NCBI GenBank assembly: GCA_033439255.1
Contig: CM065888.1
Location: 1,426,001-1,490,000, forward strand
DNA from: Hericium rajendrae
Lineage: Eukaryota > Basidiomycota > Agaricomycetes > Russulales > Hericiaceae
Length of the DNA stretch: 64,000 nt
Reading direction: 5' to 3'
Shown: piece after piece, positions 33,925 through 44,347 of the stretch
Layout of the letters: every line of letters starts with the position of its first letter
Numbering within the stretch: the first letter of the stretch is position 1
The notes under the pieces: generated by a model
Databases searched by the model: none
What the model was told of the DNA's origin: nothing
What the model saw: the letters and a program-made list of their open reading frames with translations, nothing else
Position numbers and translations under genes: made by a program

Positions 33925-34763
33925 ATGTCTGAACCGCCCACCGCCGATAACGAACATGATGAATACATTGAGAAGCTAGTCTCGTATGTATCCATTCTTA
34001 AGCTGTTTCCTATATCTCACCCCACGTAGGCGCGTTGAATATTTGCTTGACCATCATGATCATGACCGCTCAACTTACGGTCTACTCAATCTGCCGAAAA
34101 ACCTTCATTGGTTCGGCCTCAACCCCAACGGGCCGCAACACCTACACGCGCACAACGAGAAACCACCCGCTACAATCTGGCTAACTGGAATCCTCAGGGA
34201 CGTCAACTTCCAGACCCCTGAAGGCGTTGACTTGTCAACCATCAACATGACTGTCAACCTACTCGGCAGCGACCACGCCCGAATTGCCCTCGATCTTTTA
34301 GGACGTCAAGGGTCACATCCACGTAAGCCCTACTTAAATATGCCACCTATACGCTAACAGTCTATTCAGGACATATGGACATGACAGACGATTTGGTAGC
34401 GGTCTCTCGATCACAACCACCTCGTCTTGTCGGCGACAACTGCTTCTCCGTAAAATTAATTTCCTTTTGCCGTTGAAAATATTGTAACTAATCTGCCCTC
34501 AGCGCCGTCCGTTTCTAAACATCTGGGATGGAACTCAAACTTTCCAGAAAAAAACTCTCATGAAACATTGGACTGATACGCTCCAGCCTATGGATTTTGT
34601 CTTGCTCGAGGTCGAAGCTAGTCGAAAGCGACTCGGAGGCGTTACGGATTGGGGACCGGGCTGGTTCGAGCTGCAGCACGTCGTCGTTCTCCGCAAGGGC
34701 CATGGTCATCACATATTTAACGAGTCAGCCCGCCGCGCAGACAGGTTCCCTGCAATATTATAA
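33925..34763 (+). CDS. DIVLLE-family small protein, type II, copy 1
   Basis: ATG at 33925 begins MSEPPTADNEHDEYIEKLVS. An intron joins to RVEYLLDHHDHDRSTYGLLN. Blocks: ATIWLTGILRDVNFQTPEGV, INMTVNLLGSDHARIALDLL, a short exon with HMDMTDDLVAVS, FLNIWDGTQTFQKKTLMKHW, FVLLEVEASRKR, WFELQHVVVLRKGHGHH, and the end RRADRFPAIL. The type II copy at 36230 matches in the same order. It shares the WDG...VLLE...LQHVVxL core with type I but has its own C-terminal end and a distinct middle. Function unknown. Confidence 0.7.
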
Positions 34764-35024
34764 TCTCGGCTTATCCTTTGCGACGTGAGAACGACTAACA
34801 ATAACCAGACTTGCAAGTGAGTATCTAAGAATTCTAGACCACACGTCCGCATGCTCATGTAATCCTCGATCTCGCCCTGATGGTTTCTACATCGCTTCCA
34901 CTGCCGTCTGCCGCAATGACGCACTAAAAAGTTCATGACAGATATCCGAGACACTGAAAACATTCAAAATCTTCAACATCTCGCGCGACTCCCGAGTTAC
35001 CCTTGCCTTCCATTGAGCTTCACT

Positions 35025-35871
35025 ATGCAGTCCGACACTGTTGAGCTCGACTGGGGAAGGTCAGCCTTGACAACATGCTCTTGTCCTGTCCACTAACATT
35101 CTGCAGGAGGCTCTATGATATCCGCGAGTACAAAAATCCTACACTCGGGATTTATCCCATCGCAGACGTGCCGCTCAATGTCGCCTGGAACTCACCTGAC
35201 AACGAGCCTGCCCACCTCTCAGTCGCGGCCACAATGCCCTCTCAGACGCAACCTCTCACTGTTTGGGTCTTGGGGGGCGTTATCAATGCCAGATTCGCGA
35301 CGTCTAAGAAGAATCACAGGCACTCAGTCCATATCGACATCATGCCGCTCATGGAAGAAGATAAACATGAAGCATCCCGACTGATCCAATGCGTCTCCCC
35401 TGGACCAGGTACGCTCCTTCTTTCTCGGCTGTATATTCATCGCTAACTATCTTATCTCCATACAGTCTCGGCGATGTCTTCATCGCTAGCCGCTGGGCGC
35501 TCCCAACGTTTCCATGTTCCCGGCAGTCGCATGCCTGTCGTAAGCACTTACAACATCAAATCGGTTCTCCGCCTAATAATCTATCATAGTTCCACCCTTT
35601 CGACTGCGTATGGGATGGCCGTACCGCTCTCACGGCGAAAGACACAATGACGCGCATCGACGCTCGAAACTTGAAGACCGATGACATCGTTCTACTCGAG
35701 CTAGAAGTGGTCAAGTACAATCGCTTCATCAACAGACCATTCGCTGCCTTCTCAGAAGGAAAACGTGCGTGGTTTGAGCTCCAACACGTCGTGCTACTCA
35801 AATCCTCGCCTTCCTCGGCGCCTCTGGCGCCTTCTGTACGCCCCGCGGACAATATTTCGATTTCCGTCTAA
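35025..35871 (+). CDS. DIVLLE-family small protein, type I, copy 2
   Basis: Start ATG at 35025 (MQSDTVELDWGR) is preferred to an upstream ATG at 34935 because it reproduces the length and phase of the 32883 gene. The intron joins to RLYDIREYKNPTLGIYPIAD, parallel to RVHDIQTYKNLDLGIYAIRK. Later blocks: VWVLGGVINARFATSKKN, RFHVPGSRMPV, FDCVWDGRTALTAKDTM, IVLLELEVVKYNRF, AWFELQHVVLLKS, end RPADNISISV. No known domain. Confidence 0.7.
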
Positions 35872-36229
35872 TCGCCGCGTTTTCACGCCCACACCTGCAA
35901 AACGCATGTCTGCCGTCTTCCTTAAAATTTCCAATTTTTCTCTCTCTTCTTCGCCACTGAAAAATTAAAATTAATCCCAGTCTTCGTTCCTTGTCTTTTG
36001 ATCGCAACTGTAAAATACATAAAATCCTTCGTTATTTACTCTGAATCTATCTTCTGTTCGTGCGTCCACGTCTTGTACTCCATCTTCCCCCCCAACATCC
36101 GCCTCCCGTCGGTGGTCATCGTCACATCCGCCAGAACCCGCGTGAATTCCATTTTTTTATCCGCAATTGTGACACATCTTTGGCATATATAACTCCTAGA
36201 ATCCATCTACAGCCATACCCTTTTCCGCC
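35872..36229. other. Spacer inside the alternating array
   Basis: T-rich 3' flank and promoter of the next family member; no gene seen. Confidence 0.35.
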
Positions 36230-37130
36230 ATGCCCGCCAATCGCTCTAACGATGACTTCGAACCTGAAGGCGCTGTCGCCCATGTTCACGATGGCAACAA
36301 TCTCGACTCCAATGTCCTCGTCAAGTATGAATTTAACCTCCCACATCTTACTTCTGTCTAATTATACACAGACGCGTACGAGACATGATGACCCACTGTG
36401 ACAAAAATCGCGGAATCTTCGGAGTCTCTAGCATTCCCGATGTCCTTCTCTGGGATACGCCAACCAATGCATCTGGAGTCAGAATGCCCCGCGGACCTCA
36501 GCGCCTCTACCATCCCGATCTTTCCCATCCAGTCACGTTTTGGTTGCCGGGTATCTTGAAAGATGTTAACCTGCATAACCCAGATGATGAAGACTTGCCG
36601 ACTATCTGTGTCTCGGCTGTCTTGTTTGGAAAAGATAGTGCTTCCGAGGCCCGTTCACTGCTAGGCAACGACGGCGCTCATCCAGGTTCGTCGTTGCTTT
36701 TCTCCCTTTTTCTTTCTCCTGATTAACTTGCAAATAGTACATATTTGCCGAAGGGCCCCCTTGATCGGCGCATGGAACCATCAGCGACTTCAAGCTATGG
36801 GCGATAGCGGCTATGAGGTACGCCCCACGTTGACTTACCCCTGAACTTCTGCTTACCTTTCCATCTTAGCGAGAGAAATTCGAAAATATCTGGGATGGCA
36901 CGTCAGCACTCACAGCCAAAGCGAACATGACACGTTGGGTAGACAGCCTCAAGCCCAACGACGTCGTTTTGCTCGAGGTTGAAGCCATCAGGTATCGCAA
37001 TGGTGGACGCGCCATTTGGGGTCCCGCCTCTTTCGATTTGAAGCACATCGTTTTGCTCTACTCAGGCTGTGGACATCGGTCTTGCACCGGACTTCACCGC
37101 CGTGCTGACGCACTACCCGTCATTCTCTGA
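36230..37130 (+). CDS. DIVLLE-family small protein, type II, copy 2
   Basis: ATG at 36230 begins MPANRSNDDFEPEGAVAH. An intron (about 36326-36370) joins NVLVK to RVRDMMTHCDKNRGIFGVSS. Blocks: VTFWLPGILKDVNLHNPDDE, ICVSAVLFGKDSASEARSLL, ENIWDGTSALTAKANMTRW, VVLLEVEAIRYRNGG, SFDLKHIVLLYSGCGHR, end RRADALPVIL. It is clearly the partner of the gene at 33925. Function unknown. Confidence 0.7.
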
Positions 37131-37459
37131 TTTGTTGTACTCTACTCGTGCTGCGCTATTCTCTAATTTACCGTACTCTAATTGTGCTTCGCTACGTGTC
37201 GTCTCCGTTCTGTACGAATAAAACTTGCCTGTGTTGTTCCCAGAGCAACGGGACCAGGAAATGCCCGGAGGGCCGTGCTATACTTAGGCGCCTGTAGGCG
37301 CGCCCCAATTACTTACTCGAGTTAGAGTCTAGACGCCCGGCCATTGATTCGGAGGCGGCCGAGCGGAGATTGAAACTACAACTTAGAGCTGTTGCGTCGC
37401 ATCAACGACGTACTCACCCAAGCCGTCCATCCCCCTCAAGAACAAGATCAACGTCAACA
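37131..37459. other. Intergenic region with RPL8 promoter
   Basis: Contains the terminator side of the small-gene array and the promoter of the ribosomal protein gene; no gene seen. Confidence 0.35.
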
Positions 37460-38779
37460 ATGGTGAGCCCAAATCCTGTCTATATACCTGCAGGACATCG
37501 TGCGGTGGTCGAGGAGCTCGGGTGATGCAGTCAGACGTCGATAAATCGGTGATATCATGATGGATGGTACGTGAATTTTCCGGATGACATCCCGTGCGCA
37601 ATGCTAACTTCGTGTCCAGTCTGCATCACTCTGCTGCAGAATGACACGAAAGTGTTTATTCTCTTTGCCGAGCCATTTGGCGATGAAGCATATGCTGGGC
37701 TCGACTTGGTCAAACGAGTCGAGCACTAGAGCTCCGGGGTGCCCTCACGATGTCGAGGCATACTTGCCCTAGACCGTGACTGACGTGCCTCGTCTCAATG
37801 ACCAGCCTCCCAAGGGAAAAGCCGGATCCACTAAGAAGCCCGCTGCCGCGCCTTTCGGTGCGAGCAAGCCCACGAAGGTCGTCAAGAACCCTCTCTTCGA
37901 GTCCCGCCCCAAAAACTTCGGTATTGGTACGTCACGCATCCCTCCAGGATGGTGTTCTGTGCGTTAACGCTTATGTGTGCAGGCCAGGACATCCAGCACA
38001 AGACCGACCTCACCCGCTTCGTGAAGTGGCCCGAGTATGTCCGCCTCCAGCGCCAGAAGGTTATCCTCAGCCAGCGCTTGAAGGTGCCCCCTGCCATCGC
38101 GCAGTTCACACACACTCTGGATAAGAACACCGCCACCCAGCTGTTCAAGGTCCTTGACAAGTATCGCCCCGAGACGAAGCAGGAGAAGAAGGCTCGTCTC
38201 GATGCCGTCGCCAAGGCCACCGCTGCGGGTGAGGAGCAGAAGGTTCGTTTGATTTCGTGTCCGCAATCTTCAATTGAGTTCTGACTGTATGCCTATAGGA
38301 GACCAAGAAGCCCCACTTCGTGAAGTACGGTCTCAACCACTGTGTTGCGCTCGTTGAGGCTAAGAAGGCGTCACTCGTCGTGATCGCCCATGACGTCGAC
38401 CCCATTGAGCTCGTCGTCTTCCTGCCTGCTCTCTGCCGCAAGATGGGTGTCCCCTACGTCATCGTCAAGGGCAAGGCTCGTCTCGGTACGGTCGTTCACA
38501 AGAAGACCGCCGCTGTCGTCACCCTCCAGGATGTCCGCAGCGAGGACGAGCGTGAGCTCGCCACCCTCGTCCAGGCCTCGAAGGCCAACTTGTACGTCCT
38601 TTTGTATTGAGTCACATGACCGTCAGACTTATCACGTCGTCTGTAGCTCCGACAAATACGAGGAGCAGCGCCGCCAGTGGGGTGGAGGTCTCCGTGGCAA
38701 CAAATCGAAGGAGATGCTCCGGAAGCGTGCCAAGGCTTCCGGCCAGACCCTGTCTGCTGTCACCGTCGGAAAGCTCTAA
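37460..38779 (+). CDS. RPL8: 60S ribosomal protein L8 (eL8, L7Ae/L30e/S12e/Gadd45 family)
   Basis: Cytosolic large-subunit protein (yeast Rpl8, human RPL7A) that binds 25S rRNA. Exon 1 is just the ATG at 37460-37462. A 343-nt intron (37463-37805) joins it to [20 protein letters not shown]. Next come [53 protein letters not shown], then the L7Ae core ([60 protein letters not shown]) and [20 protein letters not shown]. Four introns in all (the others about 37928-37982, 38242-38298 and 38590-38646). Length about 270 residues, normal. The start rests on family N-termini and the clean ATG|GTGAGC donor; GTG at 37776 is not a plausible eukaryotic start. Confidence 0.96.
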
Positions 38780-39264
38780 GCTTTCCCGGCGGATACCATT
38801 CATTGGACAAAATGACCTTGGTCTTGGGTCACTGTTACTATGCATTTGTCGCGTTGGGTTGTCGTATGTGATTATGTTATGCATTAGGCCGATATCAATC
38901 GCATTGTTGTGAGACTACCTAATTTACGCCATTTGCGGATACTGGAAGACGTGTATGATAGTGTACGGTGATAATGGATGCTGAGATAGTGTTCTTCAAT
39001 AACATGAGAACGCAGCGAATATGGCTTGCGATGGCTTTCGGTTGACTTGCAAGCGATTACATCACCACCAAATATCCTGGAGATTTGCAGGCGAACGCTG
39101 TTTTCTGCCTTGTTCATAACTTCATACGCAACGTATGCGTTGACTGGTGTGATCGAAGCGTTGTATACCCGATCCTTATGTCCACGATATTGTGGACAGC
39201 GGTTATAAGGTCAACTCTACGTCTTGTCCACACCCACAATGTCTTGAGGTGCGTGGCCGAACCA
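38780..39264. other. Spacer downstream of RPL8
   Basis: AT-richer 3' flank of RPL8 and promoter of the UPF0029 gene. Possible start codons between 39020 and 39190 are in ORFs without further support. Confidence 0.35.
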
Positions 39265-39816
39265 ATGTCGACCAAAGCAGGTGAGCATCGAAACATCCTT
39301 CCCTGTTCCTTTGAGCGCTCAAATGGCAACGATCTGCGTGTAGAATCAGCGGCGCCAAGCTGGCCGCATGAGATTACCGCGTCCTCCTACGTGGAGTCGC
39401 AGAAGTCTACGTTCGTGGCACACTGCTCCCGTCTGACCGCTGCATCCGATCTCCCAGCCCTCATCTCGCACCTGGAGCGCTCATCGTCGCGCATGAAACG
39501 TGCTACGCACTGCATGTGGGCGTATCGTCTCACCGGCACTGGTGGCACGTCCAGCAGTGTCATCAGTGGACAGGACGACGGCGGCGAGGACGGCGCGGGG
39601 TCGATGCTCGCGGGCGTGCTGGAGAAGGGCGAGTGCATGGATGTAGCGGTGATTGTGTGGCGGTGGTATGGCGGTGTCAAGATGGGCGGGGAGAGGTGGA
39701 GGGTCATTGGGCGGGTGGCGAGGGAGGCGTTGCGGGAGGCCGGGTTCTTGAAGGAGGGGAAAGAGGCGAAGGGGGCGGGCGGGAAGACGAAAGCGAAGGG
39801 TCGCCGGTCGAAATGA
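39265..39816 (+). CDS. UPF0029/IMPACT-domain protein
   Basis: A small protein made almost entirely of the IMPACT N-terminal (UPF0029) fold found in YIH1/IMPACT and bacterial YigZ. ATG at 39265 gives MSTKA; a 63-nt intron (39281-39343) joins to ESAAPSWPHEITASSYVESQ. The family core is clear: KSTFVAHCSRL, RATHCMWAYRL, a DDGGEDGAG turn, VAVIVWRWYGGVKMGGERW. The C-terminus is a Lys/Gly tail ([16 protein letters not shown]). It lacks the RWD domain of YIH1, so it is a single-domain relative. A role in translational control is known for YIH1 but is not shown for such short forms. Confidence 0.85.
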   Translation: MSTKAGEHRNILPCSFERSNGNDLRVESAAPSWPHEITASSYVESQKSTFVAHCSRLTAASDLPALISHLERSSSRMKRATHCMWAYRLTGTGGTSSSVISGQDDGGEDGAGSMLAGVLEKGECMDVAVIVWRWYGGVKMGGERWRVIGRVAREALREAGFLKEGKEAKGAGGKTKAKGRRSK

Positions 39817-40340
39817 CCTACTCGTAAGAGTTTCTGGTAGTTTTGAGACGTTTATGGTTGTCTTCTAATGTTGAACCATATCTAGCGAGGACTGCTTATC
39901 CGCGAGACAATATTCGCTCTCGCGCGAGCCTTGCAGGCCCTCACTCTGATGCACTATTGCTTTCCCTCAAGATGCATCGGATTTATGTCCAAGGTGTCTC
40001 GACATCGAGCCCTTTGCCAATATCGCCTCACGCCTGAGAAGTTTGGTCAAGGACGTCGGAATACAGTGACCTCGCTCAGCTGACCCCTTCCTACTTTATA
40101 TGTAGTTGGGCGCTCTCACACTGATCGTTCACTTGCATTTAAACGGCTTCACTTTCACGTACATGGCTGAAAATATATTTCTGACCTTGAAGACGCAGAC
40201 ATCGCATCGCTGGCTGATGCTCACGAGGTGCGCCGCCCTTCGCTCTGCGGACTTTCGTCGGGAGACCGTATCATGCCAACTTTCCCTGTGGCCTTCATAA
40301 ATTCACGCCCAGGATGTCGAAGTCCTCTACGTGCTGAGAA
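39817..40340. other. Intergenic spacer
   Basis: No gene supported; promoter side of the esterase gene. Confidence 0.35.
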
Positions 40341-41612
40341 ATGTCTCTCCATCGAATGTCTTTGGTCCTCCTCGGCATTGCCTCGGTCGCAACTGCCAAG
40401 CTTACCTGGGGCGACACGAAATTCCTGTTTACCTTCGGCGACTCCTACACCACTGATGGCTTCAACATATCTGCGGGCGTAGACTCTCCCGTGCCAGGTG
40501 ATGTATGCAACTATGGCATCCATATGTCTCGAGCATTCTGATTCTGGTCGCAGACATCCTCGAATGGACCCAATTGGGTCGGCTTCTTAGGTCATTAGAC
40601 TGATCTGTGTCTTGTGGTATTGCAATTGACTTTCATTCCTTGTCGTGATAGGCGGGATATATAACGTGACGGACACGAAGGTGTTCAATCTGGCGTCGGG
40701 AGGTGCTACTATCGACGGCAAGCTCGTCACGCCATTCCAACCGACGGTCTTGTAAGTATGTCCACACTTCAAGGTTTGGGCCGTTCGATGACATTGTACG
40801 CAGGTCTATCGTCGACCAAGTTTCGCAGTTCAACCAATTCCTCGCATCGAAGCCGGCTGGTGCACAATGGAGCAGCGACAACAGCTTGTTCGCAATTTGG
40901 ATTGGGATAAACGATGTAGTGAGTGCAAGAATAACTGAGTGCTCTACAAGTTTCGGGATCTCATTCCATTTAACAGGGAGACTCGTTTTCGTGGGTTCGT
41001 ATCCAAGCTTTCGGCGCCCGGAAGCTCGCTCTGACGACACCTACAGACGAACGTTACGCAAGTCGGCTTCCATAAAGTACTCATGGCTAGGCTATTTGGT
41101 CAAGTACGCTGCGCTGTTCTTCACCAACTTATCAATCGATCTCAGCTGAAACCATGTAACAGATAGAAGACCTCTACGAAAAAGGCGCTCGATCTTTCCT
41201 CTTCCTGACCGTCCCGCCCACCAATCGCGCACCACTCATAATTGAACAAGGCCGCAACGCCAGCGCTCAAATCGCACTGGCACTCGCAGATTATAATTCG
41301 CAGCTGAGGGAGAATGTGCACGCGTTCCAGGCGAAGCACCATGACTTGGACCAGGTGACCCTATTCGACACGCAGCCGGTGTTCAATACACTGCTGGACA
41401 ATGCGGACACATTTGGGTTCGTGAATTCTACCGGGTTCTGTGAGGCGTACCAGAATGGGACGCCGGACGTGACGACGCAGGTGGCAGGGTGTGCGCCGGT
41501 GTCGAGTTATTTGTGAGTGAGGGTTGTCGGGCTGGCTGGCGCAGAGTTGCTGATAGCTAATTGTTTAAGCTGGTTGAACACACTGCATCCGCTCTTTACT
41601 GTGCATAAGTGA
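40341..41612 (+). CDS. Secreted GDSL-type esterase, carbohydrate esterase family 16-like
   Basis: Predicted secreted acetylesterase acting on plant polysaccharide fragments. The N-terminus is a signal peptide (MSLHRMSLVLLGIASVATAK). Block I is LFTFGDSYTTDGFN, with the catalytic Ser. Introns then join to GGIYNVTDTKVFNLASGGAT (block II Gly), FAIWIGINDV (block III Asn), and GDSFSW to TNVTQVGFHKVLMARLFGQ to IEDLYEKGARSFLFLTVPPT. The last exon gives FWLNTLHPLFTVHK with the catalytic His; the usual Asp two or three residues before HP is Asn here, as in several CE16 proteins. Length about 310-320 residues. Seven or so short introns; the exon TNVTQ...FGQ is only about 57 nt. Stop at 41610-41612. Confidence 0.85.
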
Positions 41613-41752
41613 GCAGGAATTTCACAGACTTACACCATGACCCAAGATTGATGTTGTTCTCTTCAGCATCCTTGCTCATGCCATCTCGACTGTACTCAGC
41701 GCATAATGTATAGTCTACTTCTATATATACATATAAGAAACTGCATTGACAT

Positions 41753-44347
41753 TCACAGCCGACTCCGCAACGGCTCTTCTGCCTCTGATCCCTGAAATAT
41801 CTCCAGTCCATCCACAAAGGCACGCCATCGCTCCCCGCTCACAATTGGCGCCTTGACATAGGGCTCAATGTGAATCGCCGCTAGCCATTCGTCAAGGCAC
41901 GGTAGCGCTGCAGTGACTGCCACATCCTCCGCCGCAGCTTGTGCCGCGCGACTGACTTCTGCACACTCACTATACCATGCGGCGTCAAGCTTCACGATAG
42001 ATGCGACGAAGAGATCCAGGATGCGTGAGTCAAGCCCAGCAGCGACAGCGGCATCGTACGCCATACGGTGCCCGATCGCGCTCACGATCTTCTCGCAGTT
42101 CGGCAGGAAGAGATTGGTGAAAGCCGCACTGCGGTGCGCGCCTCCGTGTTGTGCGAGCAGGGCTTTGTGCTCGGCGAGGAGGCCTTGTTCGTGCCGTGCG
42201 AGGAGACTACTGGTGTTTGTCGACGCGGGGAGGTCGTAGCGCTCCAGAAGAAGCTCCGAGGCGAGACCTGGCACGAATCAGCCATTAAGACTAGGAAAAC
42301 AGTCGGAAAGCTGGGGCCTACGAATTGAGATGACAAGCGTATCGCCTTCGGCGATGGTGATGCCTCTTATATTGGCCTGGTGGGATCAATGTATTTCAGG
42401 ATTCAGGGCGAGGGAAAATGCAGAGGGATGAAGCGCACATGCCCCAATGTAATCTGGTTGCGCGCAAATAGGCCCTGCGCGCCACACCGCTCCGACAGCG
42501 CCAGGTTGGCCGCCTGCACAATCTGCGTCGTCATCACCTTGAAAATCGTCGCGTATGCATGCAGCAGACGTGGGTCCAGCTCGGCCTCGCTAAACACGCG
42601 GGTACACATTCTCCAGAACTCGCGCAGCACGAAGCCCTGCGCGAGCGCGGAGAGGATGGGTGCATGCTGCGTGCGGAAGGAGATGATGGGCACGCCGCCT
42701 GCGACCATGCGCCGCTGGCTGTAGCGCGCGGTGATGTACGGCGAGATCTCGAGGCTGGGCACGGTCATGCCCGAGAGCGCGAGGGTGCCGACGGCGACGC
42801 GCCAGATGGAGTTCAGGAAGCCGAAGCGCGAGGTGTCGGATTCCAGCTCGCCGAGGAGGGCGTCTGCGGGCAGGTATACGTGGTTGAAGGACGTGAGGCA
42901 GTGATTGAGAGGTGTTGAGCCTTCGCGGGCGGGGAGGAGGCTGGCGACGCGAATGAGGACGGATGACAGTGAAGGCGTGGAGCACATACCGAGCTGTGAT
43001 CCCGGGACAGATCGTCCGGCCGTCATGAAGGTGGACGAGAAATGGACGCACGCCGTGATTCATTCCGACAACAACGAGCTTCGCAAAGACAATGGCGATG
43101 CATGGAATGCCGTGTGGATTGGTGGGTGGCATGTATCTATGTGTCCATGCAAATGTCGAAGGATGGTCAATCAGCACGAAGAACGGAGTGATGAGTCTCA
43201 CTTTGATGCGCCGAGATGGGGTGTATGAAGGGCAAAGCCGCCGTCCGGGAGCAAAGCTGCCGTCGTCTCGATGTTCGCAGCATCGAGACCATGGTTGACC
43301 TCTGTCAAGCAAAACTGACCCCTGAGATCGAAGAAATAAGTCCCGTCAGTTAGAGCCGTGATACATGCCATAGACGTTGTAGATATGAAAGGACGAACAT
43401 GATATCATAACTCAGAAGTCTGTGTATGAGCGGAAGAAGTGATGGTCGATCGTGCGCGTATCGAGCCAATGTTCCCGCCACGAGGTTTACCTGGATGGTG
43501 ACAAGGGTGCCCATAGCACCATCCAAATGCGCAATAGGATCGATGTGGAGATCCCAGAATTTCTGTGTGAGGGTATCAACATCCTCCACGGTGAGGCCTG
43601 CATACTATTTGTTGAACAGATTGAAAAGGACAGGGACAATTACTGACCATACAGGCGAACCACTTCTCTGGCGCGGCGTACAGACTGCAGCGTACTTTCC
43701 CTGTAGGACAAAGGTGATCCCAGAACCCAGCCCTCTGCAAGCCGAGACGACAGAGGGAGCTTCCTTGGAGAAGAAAACGTCATGAATCTGCGGAAATAGT
43801 CGGCGAGTTTTTTCACTTATCACCAAGCCTTTAAACACGGAGCGGCAGAACCTCGAGGTTGCTGCGAATCATAGTTTGCGATAAGAGCAAATAGCATATT
43901 TAAACCGTCTGCTTCCATTCAAGGGTGACATGAGAATCCCAGTGATGACCGTGCTGAGCTAGCGAACAGCGAGTTGAGGCTCGTTCCCACTTGCGTGATA
44001 CGCTGGATGTGGATATCATGATAACCGGGCACCGGTTGATTCCACTCTACCGTTCATAAACAAGATTCATGATTAACCAAGTGGTACTCACCACTTGGGG
44101 CGACGAGAGGAAACGAAATTTACGTTTAACGTAAGGGCTGAAGAATGGAAGCATGAGCGATAGTTAAACGTGAGGACAAACAGTTGAACGCCTACATACC
44201 TCACATATGTACGGCACGTCGGGATGGCTCGTCGCTGCTTGGGCGGGACATCAGATTACCAAGATCAGTCCGGAAAGGCTGCGTACCAAGAATTTGCATC
44301 GCGCGCGCGATCTGTAGTCCGTCACGGAATGAGTGTGTTGACGGGAC
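41753..44347 (-). CDS. Peroxisomal acyl-CoA oxidase (5' end not resolved)
   Basis: Flavin enzyme of the first step of peroxisomal beta-oxidation. The most upstream exon recognised (44287-44347) ends LQIARAMQILG. A 689-nt intron joins it in phase to LTVEDVDTLTQKFWDLHIDP (43597). The FAD/substrate block GQFCLTEVNHGLDAANIETT follows, then GIPCIAIVFAKLVVVGMNHG, LPAREGSTPLNHCLTSFNHV, SISPYITARYSQRR-type sequence, GHANIRGITIAEGDTLVISI, and a C-terminal helical part. The protein ends LRSRL; SRL fits a type 1 peroxisomal targeting signal. The first 40-60 residues expected of the family were not assigned. An ORF segment near 44380-44520 (RDLELRDPTLEGHIDGLRPG) may belong to it. Convergent with the esterase gene 140 bases away. 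Confidence 0.88.
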
